In this document: positions 54,901 to 62,912 of the stretch, one piece after another
Layout of the letters: the number at the start of each line of letters is the position of its first letter
Position numbering within the stretch: the first letter of the stretch is position 1
Assembly: GCF_006715005.1 (NCBI RefSeq)
Contig: NZ_VFMJ01000001.1
Coordinates: 1,116,001-1,180,000, forward strand
Reading direction: 5' to 3'
Source: Serratia marcescens
GTDB taxonomy: Bacteria; Pseudomonadota; Gammaproteobacteria; Enterobacterales; Enterobacteriaceae
DNA length: 64,000 bases
The notes under the pieces: generated by a model
Databases searched by the model: none
Seen by the model: only the letters and a program-made list of their open reading frames with translations
What the model was told of the DNA's origin: nothing
Made by a program: the position numbers and the translations under genes

Positions 54901-57733
54901 GATCCAAAGCATTGTGTTCACCAGCGAATTGAGCAAGTCGGGTTACCACAGCAACTCGCGTGCGGTGTTCGAAACCAGAAATGCGCGGGCTCTGGCCCAG
55001 CGCATTCTGCGGCAGCAAGACGCGGTTACCGCGCTCAATGAACAGGGCGAGCTGCAGGGCGAATTCGAGCTGCTGCCGATTCAGCGCTGGTACCGTGAGC
55101 TGGCGCCGAACCGCGGCGCCTTCTTCAACCAGACTTTTTTGGTGCGGGTACCGCCGATGTCCGCCGAACAGGTCGCCGATCTGGTGGCCGCGCTGGCGGA
55201 TCAGCATGACATGCTGCGCGCGCGTTTTAGCGTCGACGACGCCGGCGCCATCGTGGCGCAGCGCTACCTGTCAGCGGCCGACGGCGGCCCTTCATGGGGC
55301 TACTATGACCTGGCGCTTTGTCGCCAAAGCCGCGCCGAGCTGCTGCGTCAATGGCAATCGGGGTTTGATCCGGCGGCAGGGCCGATGTGCCGCTTCGTTT
55401 ATATCTTTGACAGCCGCGCCCCCGGCTACGCGCTGATGTTCTGCGCGTTTCATCATCTGATCGTCGATGTGGTTTCCTGGCGCATCATCGTCAGCGACCT
55501 GCAGCGGTTGCATCAGGGGGGATCGCTGCCGGCAAAAGGCACCAGTTACCGTCAATGGGGAGAACGGTTAAGGCAATACGCGGCAACCCGGCAAGACCAA
55601 TGCGCTTACTGGCTGGCGATGGTCGCCGGGCAGCCCGATTACGCCCGGCTTGGCGGCGAGGTGCCGGCCCCCGAATTTTGCCGCTTCGAGTGCGATGTGG
55701 CGTTGACCGCGCTGCTGATGGACGGTTGTCATCAGGCCTACAACACCTCGGTGCGCGAAGTGCTGTTAGCGGCCCTGGCGCCGGCGCTGCAGGCATGGCA
55801 CGGCAGTGCGGACAGTTACCTCACGCTGGAGCACCATGGCCGTGATATCAATGACGATAAGATCCGGCTTGAGGGCACCGTCGGCTGGTTCACCGCCTTG
55901 ATGCCTTTGCGCATTACCGCGCACGAGTGCCAAAAAACCACGCTGCGCGCCATCAAGGACAGGCTGAGAAAGATGCCTGACCACGGTATCGGTTATTCGG
56001 CGCTGAAATACGCTTCAGCGCCGGGCGATGAGGTGACGGCTTGTCTGCGGCGCCACCGCCTGCCGGCCATTTCGTTCAATTATCTCGGGGTGTTCAACGA
56101 GCAGGCCGACGACGCGTTATGGGCCTTGATCGACCAAACGGCAGATTTGGAAAATGGCGCGATGCCGGTCAGCGGCAACGTATTGGATCTGGTGCTTTAT
56201 GTTCACGACGATCGCTTGAGCATCGTCATGTCAGGTTTGCTGCCGCATGAAACGCTGTCGCGGATCGGTTCGCATTATGTCGACAGCCTGTCGGCGCTGG
56301 TCGAGCACTGTTGCCACGAGGCCAGCAACGGCGTTTGTCTCGCCAGCCCGGGGGACTTCCCCCATGCCGACGTCAGCCTCGCCGAATTGGATCGCTGGCA
56401 GCAAAAGCATCGCCTCGCCGCCGTTTTCGAAGCTACGGTTACCCAGCGAGAGTTGATGTATTTCAACCGACTTAACCGCGAGTATCAGATTGATCAGGCG
56501 GTTTATGAGATCGCGGGGCCGTTGCAGCCCGAGGTGTTGGATCGGGCGTGGGCGCTGGCGCTGCAGCGGTTTGAAATGCTGCGCGCCGGATTCGACGATC
56601 AAACCCGCCGCGGCCGGCCCAACGTCTTTGTCTGCGAGACGCTTCAGGCGCCGATCGCGATGGACGATTGGTCGGATGCCGCGCCAGGCTCTCTGGAGGA
56701 ACGGATGGAGGCGCTGCTGGCCCGGGAGCGGGAAACCGCGTTTGAGCTGGATGCGCCGCCGTTGATTCGCTGGCGCCTCATCAGGTTGCATGCGGACGAG
56801 CACTATCTGGTACAGACCTTTAACCATATTTTGTTTGATGGTTGGTCGCTGGGGGTGTTGTTCGGCCAGTGGTTCAACGATTACCTCGCCCTGTCGGCGG
56901 GCAGGGTGCCAACGCCGGAGATTAACCGATTCGAACCTTTCGCCGCCCATGTGCGCACGCACGGCAATGACCCCGAGGCGCGGGCCTTCTGGGCAGACTA
57001 TCTGCGGGATGCGCCGGTCAATCAACGCTTGCCGCTGTCTGCCGCACCGCCGCTCGTACCGCAGGGGCGCCGGATGCGTCAGCATGGCGACGAATTCTCC
57101 AGCGCGCAGATGGCGCGCCTCACCGCGTTTTGTCGGCGGCAGGGGATCACGGTCAACCAACTGACGCAGCTGGCCTGGATGCTGGCGCTGGCCGAGGCGC
57201 TGGCTTGCGATGATATCGCCATCGGCACGACCATGAGCGAGCGCCCGGCCGACATTGAGCAGGTGCAGACGCTGTTTGGCCTGTGTGTCGCAAGCCCGGT
57301 GCTGCGGCTGCAGGCGATTCGCCGCCGCCCCCTGTATGACCTGCTGGATGACATCGCGGATTCACAAACCTCCAGGCAGAAATACGCCTTTTCCGAACTG
57401 AATCGATACGACGAGAATTGGGTGCCCACCTCGCCGTTCGGCAGCCTGTTCGTGTTTGAAAATATGCCGAAACCGGCGGTGGATCCGCGGCTGCCGTTTC
57501 AGTGCCGCGTGATGGATATCGTCAGCGGCAGCAATCACCAAACGGTGCTGTGCCTGTTCCCCGAGGCGGAACGGCTCGCCATTTCACTGTTTTATGATTC
57601 TCACGAGATCGCTCGGGAAAACATCGTCGAATTGGGCCGACGTTTTCTGATTATTGCGCTCGCGATCGCCAATCTCCCGCCCGACAGCGACATCTGCGCT
57701 GAGGACGGGATTATCCAGGCTGAGGAGGCATGA
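51947..57733 (+). CDS. Single-module non-ribosomal peptide synthetase (C-A-T-E-C)
   Basis: A 1928-residue NRPS. The first condensation domain (about 1-430) has HHLVIDG near residue 122. The adenylation domain (about 431-945) has YTSGSTGVPKG near 596, NGYGPTECT and YKTGDRVRW. Reading its pocket against GrsA by eye gives DAFWLGGTFK, close to a known valine code. The carrier domain has LGGDSIQSI near 980. An epimerase-type domain (about 1034-1451) has EHHGRDI, TVGWFTALMP and NYLGVF, but HHLIVDVVSW where HHxxxDGVSW is usual. The last condensation domain (about 1484-1901) has NHILFDGWS, with Asn for the first His. There is no thioesterase. A D-valine unit joined to a separate acceptor by the last domain is the inferred chemistry. 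Confidence 0.88.
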   Translation: MEEIPVSPYSKVFIDEYDRHPEGCNYNVLVLQRIEGALDPIRLQAALNALVQDHVLLNSHIHEQDGELYWRRNDAIHPLQHYTDRTLLTQVIRRPFDIYRGPLYRWALFAEGERRYTLALVGHHLVIDGASSDEFFSLVSQYYRQQRLATRVEAAEIAAINRQLQEEVKQLAAEGAQAHWRGEAANLGALEVPFERSGAGREDDAGELRFHFPKAQWKALKQASGIRRVNDFLALLVLWGILMARSGNQETVYISYPVSIKRGQKFALGGHVNTSVLPISLRDGAGFSDVYRRALAFITAAPPQSRQRFNQLPTQEVVRALGIRALPISFAQTNLRDAALPLADCVTWPLFEANHDMASAALSLEYEDRADIDALQFRLRFRQGMFDEDEMRDCAAHFTRLMQQAMSAPDAPLSHMAFYPTADRSPPDNESLPLPGETLSARFEAIAQRYPENIALEYEGLRVSYRELNGMANSLAREIVLRYASLTGTEPQADTPIALYSEKSLEMVVALLAVLKTGAAYVPISCHYPQARIQHILEETRAALVIAGPSMQTAAEALAAMMPHPQAVLTLGDLSRLPHERHNLPVVTAAERLGAIIYTSGSTGVPKGVMLEQQAMCGLATASGIAITPEDVLLFLSSPAFDAATFEVWGALLNGAKLVVIRDTEDIAGDVPQLEALLRRQQVSILWATRSLFDHLYLSNAELFAGLRCLLVGGEALTATLMQRLVRQARRPQQVINGYGPTECTTFTTMYAIAPDEARSSIPIGRAIPGRELYVLDRWLQPLPPGLAGELYIGGSALARGYLNQPQQTQASFIELNGRRLYKTGDRVRWLRDGNLEYLGRNDCQVKIRGFRIELSEIENAINALDGVEKCVVVDVAHRDSKRLAAYLLMARGVALDPAELRARLERGLPDYMVPSSYVEIEEIRLTVNGKLDRSALPAPQFAQNERYAAPENPLEALICSLWSSILGVETVGIDDDFFRLGGDSIQSIVFTSELSKSGYHSNSRAVFETRNARALAQRILRQQDAVTALNEQGELQGEFELLPIQRWYRELAPNRGAFFNQTFLVRVPPMSAEQVADLVAALADQHDMLRARFSVDDAGAIVAQRYLSAADGGPSWGYYDLALCRQSRAELLRQWQSGFDPAAGPMCRFVYIFDSRAPGYALMFCAFHHLIVDVVSWRIIVSDLQRLHQGGSLPAKGTSYRQWGERLRQYAATRQDQCAYWLAMVAGQPDYARLGGEVPAPEFCRFECDVALTALLMDGCHQAYNTSVREVLLAALAPALQAWHGSADSYLTLEHHGRDINDDKIRLEGTVGWFTALMPLRITAHECQKTTLRAIKDRLRKMPDHGIGYSALKYASAPGDEVTACLRRHRLPAISFNYLGVFNEQADDALWALIDQTADLENGAMPVSGNVLDLVLYVHDDRLSIVMSGLLPHETLSRIGSHYVDSLSALVEHCCHEASNGVCLASPGDFPHADVSLAELDRWQQKHRLAAVFEATVTQRELMYFNRLNREYQIDQAVYEIAGPLQPEVLDRAWALALQRFEMLRAGFDDQTRRGRPNVFVCETLQAPIAMDDWSDAAPGSLEERMEALLARERETAFELDAPPLIRWRLIRLHADEHYLVQTFNHILFDGWSLGVLFGQWFNDYLALSAGRVPTPEINRFEPFAAHVRTHGNDPEARAFWADYLRDAPVNQRLPLSAAPPLVPQGRRMRQHGDEFSSAQMARLTAFCRRQGITVNQLTQLAWMLALAEALACDDIAIGTTMSERPADIEQVQTLFGLCVASPVLRLQAIRRRPLYDLLDDIADSQTSRQKYAFSELNRYDENWVPTSPFGSLFVFENMPKPAVDPRLPFQCRVMDIVSGSNHQTVLCLFPEAERLAISLFYDSHEIARENIVELGRRFLIIALAIANLPPDSDICAEDGIIQAEEA

Positions 57734-57734
57734 T

Positions 57735-58562
57735 ATGTGGCTGGCCATCGACGGCAAAATAAAGTACCGGGCGATCGTGAGCGATCTTGACGGCACCTTG
57801 CTCGATCCGTCCGGGAATCTATCCGATGTGACGGTGGAAACGCTCAACATTTTACAGCGTCGTGGGCTGGAAATCGTCATTGCAACGGGGCGCTGCGACG
57901 CGGATGCGCGCGGGATCGTGGACGGGCTGGGGTTCTCGCCGGTGATCGTTTCTTGCAACGGCGCGATGGTCAACATCGAAGGGCAGGCCGTGGCGGATAG
58001 AAGCTATTTTTTGCCTGCAGAGCTGCAAACCGGGCTGATCGATTTTTTATTCGCCAGCCCGTTCCACGTGACCCTGTTCACCCGAGAGGGCTGGATGATG
58101 GCCGAAGAGAACCCGCATTTTTCTGACTACGTCAAAACGTCGGGCGTGGCCTGCCGCTATGTCGAGCCTGAGGCCATGAAGCGGCAGCGGATATTGAAAG
58201 TGCTGGTGCATGGCGACGCGGCGCCGATCGAGACGCTCTTTGACCAGGTCAACCAGGCCTTCGGCAAAACGCTGTCCATCTGTAAGTCCTCCACGGAAAC
58301 GATAGACATCATGGATAAGCATATTTCCAAGGCCAGAAGCGTGGCCGACTATTTGAATTCCAAACAGATAGCGATGCGCGATTGCCTCTCTTTCGGCGAT
58401 GCGATGAACGATCTGGACATGCTGCGCTGGGCCGGCACGGGCGTGGTCATGGGCAATGCCATGAGCGAATTGAAACGCGCGCTGCCGTTGAATCCGGTGG
58501 CGTTGCCCAACAGCCGCAATGGCGTCGCCGACTATCTCTGTCGTGAATTCGGTCTGTTCTGA
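57735..58562 (+). CDS. Cof-type HAD-IIB phosphatase
   Basis: A 275-residue HAD hydrolase. Motif I is VSDLDGTLLD near residue 15, motif II is IATG, and motif III/IV is a late lysine with FGDAMNDLDML. A Cof-type cap lies between them, and VMGNAMSELK is near the end. AGGAGG precedes the ATG, which lies one base past the NRPS stop, so the two are translated together. It may dephosphorylate a sugar phosphate or an intermediate of the product; relatives are often general phosphatases. Confidence 0.88.
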   Translation: MWLAIDGKIKYRAIVSDLDGTLLDPSGNLSDVTVETLNILQRRGLEIVIATGRCDADARGIVDGLGFSPVIVSCNGAMVNIEGQAVADRSYFLPAELQTGLIDFLFASPFHVTLFTREGWMMAEENPHFSDYVKTSGVACRYVEPEAMKRQRILKVLVHGDAAPIETLFDQVNQAFGKTLSICKSSTETIDIMDKHISKARSVADYLNSKQIAMRDCLSFGDAMNDLDMLRWAGTGVVMGNAMSELKRALPLNPVALPNSRNGVADYLCREFGLF

Positions 58563-58668
58563 CGTTTTCACCGGGCGAGTTTTATTGGCAGACAAAAGGA
58601 GGTGAACGAAGAGTGAGGGTTTCATTTTCTCAATACGGAACACTTTAGATTAATGCAAAGGAGCGAGT

Positions 58669-58902
58669 ATGAAAGAACTGACTGAAGTAGAAGTTATGGC
58701 GGTATCCGGCGCGGGCATCGCTTCCGACGCCGGCAAAATCCTGGGTACGGGCATTGGCGCCATCGTGGATGCCGGCACCGGTCTTTTCGGTATCCATGCG
58801 GATGCGTCAAACGCCGGCGCAAAACTCGGTGAAGGCATTGGCGCCGTCATCGATGCCGGGATTAGCGCGTTCTCGCAGTTGTTTGGCCGCAAATCCTCTT
58901 GA
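58669..58902 (+). CDS. Bacteriocin-like small peptide 2 with a GA-type leader
   Basis: A 77-residue peptide, paralogue of the peptide at 48899. The leader MKELTEVEVMAVSGAG keeps M-K-E-L, the spaced glutamates and V-x-G-A-G. The mature part is glycine- and alanine-rich (KILGTGIGAIVDAGTGLFG, then LGEGIGAVIDAGISAF) and ends in a short basic tail. AAAGGAG precedes the ATG and a terminator follows by 10 bases. It lies at the far side of the NRPS gene on the opposite strand from peptide 1. Confidence 0.77.
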   Translation: MKELTEVEVMAVSGAGIASDAGKILGTGIGAIVDAGTGLFGIHADASNAGAKLGEGIGAVIDAGISAFSQLFGRKSS

Positions 58903-58912
58903 GCCTCTAAGG

Positions 58913-58936
58913 AAAAGTGCCCGCAAGGGCACTTTT
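58913..58936 (+). terminator. Terminator after bacteriocin-like gene 2
   Basis: A perfect 10-bp stem (58913-58922 with 58927-58936, loop GCAA) whose descending arm ends in four T. It ends the peptide gene, or attenuates readthrough into the next two genes. Confidence 0.75.
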
Positions 58937-58980
58937 AAGTCAACCGCGAGCGCGGTACAGGGAACGGGGCGGGAGGATGA

Positions 58981-59379
58981 ATGGCAAATAAAATCATGCT
59001 GATTATGGTTATCAATCTTTTTGTGGCGCTGGCATTGGCGGTGTTTAACGTCATCTATATCCAAAAGAAGATGGATATCCGCTACCCCAGCGACGCCACC
59101 CCCTTTCAGGTTGCGGAGAAAGCGCAGGCCAGAATCCTGTCCATGAGACAGACCGCGGTGTTTTTAAACAACAATCCCGTGGTGGCGTTTACGTTGGAAA
59201 TTACTGCCAAGCGCAGACAGTTCACCCTGACGGATCATCGCGAGGTCGTGCTCTACGTCGCCATGAGTCGTTATAAGGAGAACAACATTTATAGCGTGCT
59301 GGTGGGGGAAAACGAGAAAGAGGTGATGTTCGAAAAAGACAGCTTCGGCTACCCGATATTATTTCATCACGCCTCGTGA
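58981..59379 (+). CDS. Small membrane-anchored protein
   Basis: A 132-residue protein with one N-terminal hydrophobic anchor (residues about 4-27, IMLIMVINLFVALALAVFNV) and a periplasm-facing, mainly beta domain. GGGAGGATGA precedes the ATG. The following gene starts 72 bases later. No family is recognised. The place after peptide 2 allows an immunity or maturation role. Confidence 0.72.
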   Translation: MANKIMLIMVINLFVALALAVFNVIYIQKKMDIRYPSDATPFQVAEKAQARILSMRQTAVFLNNNPVVAFTLEITAKRRQFTLTDHREVVLYVAMSRYKENNIYSVLVGENEKEVMFEKDSFGYPILFHHAS

Positions 59380-59450
59380 GGCTGTTGATGCCCGTTTGCC
59401 GCCGCGCCGGCCTGAGAGGGCGGGGCAACGTCAACTATCGTGGGGGAAAA

Positions 59451-60929
59451 ATGTTAAAGATCTCCGCTTATATTACCTTGATTTGGCTGGCTTTGGCCGT
59501 CTGCCGGTACGCCGCGGCCAAGGAGGAAGACACCTGCTTCGCCGATGAGCACCCAGCATTACAGACGGTGATCCCTTGCTATAACCAGCAACTGGCCACG
59601 CTGCCCCTGTCATTTTCATTAAAAAGCGTGGAGAGCGGTCAAGACACGGAAATTCGTCATTATCGGCTGATGTCGCAATCCTGGTCGCCGCAAGACGCGA
59701 TCCGGCCGACGCAGTGGTGGCACGACGTGGACATTTATATTCCCAACGGGGCATTCACCGGTAAAGCGTTGCTGGTGATGAGCGAAGACTGCGCGTGCAG
59801 CGCCGCCGGCCCGGGAACGTCGGGCAATCAAAAGCCGGCGTTTTCCGCCGAGGCGCTGGCGGCGCAGAGCAAAACGGTGGTGGTGGTGGTCAATCGGCTG
59901 CCTTACCCGTACCTGGAATACCAAAATGAGGGGCGGCGCCGCTCAGGGGCGGAAAGCCGGGCCAGAGGATGGCGATTGTTCCTGGATGATGCCGATGAAT
60001 ATTTGATGATGCCGCTCCATATCCCGATGACGGCGGCGTTGTCGCAAACCATGACGTTGGCGCAGCGCGAATTGCGCCAGTGGGGGATAGACAAATTTAT
60101 CGTCGCGGGCGTGTCTGAAGGAGGAACCACGGCCATGTTGACGGCGCTTTCAGATGAGCGCATCGATGCCGTGGCCGCCATTTTCCCTGACGGGATCGCG
60201 GCGCGGCAGGTGATGAAGCATACCTATCGCACGTATGGCGGGCGTTGGCCTTTGGCATTTCACCCTTATTACCAACTGGGCATCGATCGGCGCATAGAGA
60301 CCCCGGCGTTTGACAAGCTGATGCAGATTGAAGATCCCATCGAATACCCCCCTCTGGCCGAGCGCGGGCGGTCTCCGGCGCCGAAGTATTTCATCGTCGC
60401 CGGCGGCGACGAACGTTATCCACCCGACAGCACGCGGTTTTATTTGAATAAGTTGCCGGGGGAGGTCTCGATGCGAGCCATCGCCGGCGACGAACGCACG
60501 GTCCCCGAACGCGCGGTTCTGGCCTTGGTCAACCGTCGTCAACGTGATATTGCGCTACCGACGATCGAGGTGCAGAGCAACGGCTCAGAGACGGCGCAGC
60601 GCACGCTGCGCTTTTCCGAGCCGCCGATCAGGGTGTTGCGCTGGACTGCGCATAACCGCACGGCCCGAGATTTTCGCTACTCGTGCGGCGTGCGTTATAC
60701 CTCGGCGCCGCTGGAGGCGAACCGCGGCGAATTTCGGCTGAACGCCCCTGCACAGGGTTGGGAGGCCACCTTTATCGAAGCCGAGTTTAGCGACGGGTAT
60801 ATCGCGACCTCGCAGGTATTTATCACCCCTGACGATCGCTACCCGATCGTCGCACCGGCGGGCGATGGCCTGGCGTGTGAAACCTTACCGGGCCGAGGGC
60901 TGGGGGAGGATTATCGCCATGACGATTAA
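59451..60929 (+). CDS. Secreted PqaA-like alpha/beta hydrolase
   Basis: A 492-residue protein with an N-terminal signal segment (ISAYITLIWLALAVCRYAAA). It resembles the PhoPQ-activated pathogenicity-related protein family (PqaA), which has an alpha/beta-hydrolase fold. The nucleophile elbow is GVSEGG near residue 225, where many relatives have G-x-S-K-R-G. Other family-like parts are WWHDVDIYIPNG and YFIVAGGDERYPPDSTRFYL. GGGGG precedes the ATG at 59451. It may open esters or peptides outside the cytoplasm; the substrate is unknown. Confidence 0.72.
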   Translation: MLKISAYITLIWLALAVCRYAAAKEEDTCFADEHPALQTVIPCYNQQLATLPLSFSLKSVESGQDTEIRHYRLMSQSWSPQDAIRPTQWWHDVDIYIPNGAFTGKALLVMSEDCACSAAGPGTSGNQKPAFSAEALAAQSKTVVVVVNRLPYPYLEYQNEGRRRSGAESRARGWRLFLDDADEYLMMPLHIPMTAALSQTMTLAQRELRQWGIDKFIVAGVSEGGTTAMLTALSDERIDAVAAIFPDGIAARQVMKHTYRTYGGRWPLAFHPYYQLGIDRRIETPAFDKLMQIEDPIEYPPLAERGRSPAPKYFIVAGGDERYPPDSTRFYLNKLPGEVSMRAIAGDERTVPERAVLALVNRRQRDIALPTIEVQSNGSETAQRTLRFSEPPIRVLRWTAHNRTARDFRYSCGVRYTSAPLEANRGEFRLNAPAQGWEATFIEAEFSDGYIATSQVFITPDDRYPIVAPAGDGLACETLPGRGLGEDYRHDD

Positions 60930-61577
60930 TCCCGCTGAAAATAAGACGGAGAAGTGTTTGTTATGAATTGAGCATCAAGAGAACGCGGCCACATCGCTGA
61001 ATTAACCTGCGCCGGAATGGAATCGCTGATGATCGAGGGCGGTTCCCTTCCCGCAGCATGATTACGCTGATTTTATTGTCGGCGTTTTCTTATTTAAGAG
61101 AAAGCACGCCCCCATGTTTTACCGCTTCTGAACGCCTAACTTTCGCTGCATCCTCTGGTTTCTCCGTCGGCTCGTCATTTCCCCTTGCAAGAATAAAAAA
61201 CCTCTCCGGTTATTCGCGCTCGTGCGGTGTCTTTCATATTTGTGACGATTAATCCTTGCGCGCATTCATTGAAGGGGGAATGAGTGGATTATCTTGTGGG
61301 TGGTGTGTGAAGTACGCTGATAAACCTTTCCTTTTCGGCCAGATGAATGAATCAAGAAACGCCTTTTTTTTGGTTTTTTTAAAATAAAAATAAGAATGAT
61401 GCCAATTCAATTCGGGGTAATTATCTTTTCTCATCTTTACATTGATTTTATGTATTGCTAAAGAGGGAAAGCCAAGCATAATTAACTGTGAAAGGGGCGG
61501 AGCTCCTATTCGCCTTATCACGGATTAGCCGTGGTAGGGATATTTTAAAGTTTGTCCAATCAAAAGGAGAAGTACCC
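60930..61577. other. Non-coding region before the fimbrial operon
   Basis: About 650 bases. The second half is AT-rich and holds two close T tracts (eight T near 61363 and seven T near 61374). Small frames at 61058-61252 (plus) and 61249-61521 (minus) have no ribosome sites and look like chance. The fimbrial promoter should lie here. No invertible-element repeats were seen. Confidence 0.5.
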
Positions 61578-62117
61578 ATGATGGAAAAAAAAGTGATTAT
61601 GTTGGCATTGGTTGCGGCGAGTTTTTCGAGTGCTTTGCCGGCCCTGGCGGCGGACGGGCAGGTTAATTTTACCGGGAATATTGTTGATGCCGCGTGCAAG
61701 GTCACAAATGACTTGAGTAATCCATTAAATGTTGTTCTGGGCGATGTGGCCCGAACGGCATTTGCGGGGGGCAAGGGATCCACGTCCTCGGCGACTAAAT
61801 TTACGCTGGAAGTGACGGATTGTCCGGATACGGTAAAAAGCGCCACCGTTAAGTTCGACGGCGCGGCCGATAATGGTGACAGCAACGTATTGCAGCTGAC
61901 CCAGGAAACGGATGTCGCCACGGGCGTAGGCATCCAGCTGTCTGATATTTCTAACAATGTTCTTCCGCTTTACACGGCCTCAACGGCCTATCCGCTGGCT
62001 TCCGGCAGCGGCGTGAAAAACAATCTTGATTTTACCGCGCGTTATATTTCCACGCTTGCAGATGTGACTGCCGGTAAAGCCAATAGCGTCGCGACCTTCA
62101 CGCTGAATTACAACTGA
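61578..62117 (+). CDS. Type 1-like fimbrial major subunit
   Basis: A 179-residue pilin with a signal peptide ending ALAA, so the mature part starts at about DGQVNFTGN. It has the usual cysteine pair (DAACKV and VTDCPD) and the C-terminal donor strand VATFTLNYN with the penultimate tyrosine. AAAGGAGAAG precedes the ATG at 61578. It is the first gene of a chaperone-usher operon. Confidence 0.92.
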   Translation: MMEKKVIMLALVAASFSSALPALAADGQVNFTGNIVDAACKVTNDLSNPLNVVLGDVARTAFAGGKGSTSSATKFTLEVTDCPDTVKSATVKFDGAADNGDSNVLQLTQETDVATGVGIQLSDISNNVLPLYTASTAYPLASGSGVKNNLDFTARYISTLADVTAGKANSVATFTLNYN

Positions 62118-62173
62118 TAATATTTTCTTGCCCGCTGGTTTCCAGCGGGCCGTATTGCCTCGGAGATAATATT

Positions 62174-62857
62174 ATGCGGTTTAATCGCTGCAGTGCCCTA
62201 ATGGGATTAATTTTATTATTATTTTTTTCTACGGCGCAGGCCGGTGTGGTTGTCGGCGGAACGCGAGTAATTTTTAACGGTGAAAAAAAAGAAGCTTCAA
62301 TCAGCGTCGACAACCCGGACAACGAACCCTATTTAATTCAGTCCTGGCTGGATAATCAACAGAGCGGCGTGGATAAGATAGCCTTTATCATTACGCCGCC
62401 TTTATTTCGGCTGGATGGGCATCAGGAGAATATGCTGCGTATCGTCCGCGTCGGCGATGACTTGCCGCAGGATAAAGAGAGTTTGTATTGGATGAATATA
62501 AAGTCCATTCCCTCGACAGAACACATGGGTAAGTCGAACACCTTGCAAATTGCGGTAAAAACGCGCCTCAAACTGATTTATCGTCCTGCGGCGCTGCTCA
62601 AACAGGTTCCCGAGGATGTGACCCAACGGTTGACGTGGCAGCGCGTCGGCAAGGAATTAAAACTCACCAATCCCACGCCGTATTATATGAATTTTCATTA
62701 TGTTCGCATTGGCGGGCGCGAAATGAAAGAGGTGACTTATATCGCGCCGATGAGCAGTGAAATGTTTTCATTACCGGTTTCAGGCGCGTCGTCGGTCAGT
62801 TGGAAATTAATTAACGACTACGGCGGCACCGGCAAGGAGCATCAGTCAGGTATTTAA
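62174..62857 (+). CDS. Periplasmic fimbrial chaperone (PapD/FimC family)
   Basis: A 227-residue immunoglobulin-like chaperone. It has a signal peptide ending AQA, then the family strand GVVVGGTRVIFNG, PYLIQSWLDN, PPLFRLDGHQENMLRIVR and LQIAVKTRLKLIYRP with the conserved subunit-binding arginine and lysine. It delivers pilin subunits to the usher. Confidence 0.94.
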   Translation: MRFNRCSALMGLILLLFFSTAQAGVVVGGTRVIFNGEKKEASISVDNPDNEPYLIQSWLDNQQSGVDKIAFIITPPLFRLDGHQENMLRIVRVGDDLPQDKESLYWMNIKSIPSTEHMGKSNTLQIAVKTRLKLIYRPAALLKQVPEDVTQRLTWQRVGKELKLTNPTPYYMNFHYVRIGGREMKEVTYIAPMSSEMFSLPVSGASSVSWKLINDYGGTGKEHQSGI

Positions 62858-62912
62858 CCGCCAGGGGATGGGGGGCGGAAAGGAATAACGAATTCAATAA
62901 TGGAGCTAATGA

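Noticed and set aside
61058..61521. Two short frames (64 and 90 codons) before the fimbrial genes
   Set aside because: No ribosome sites, no motifs and composition like the surrounding non-coding DNA.
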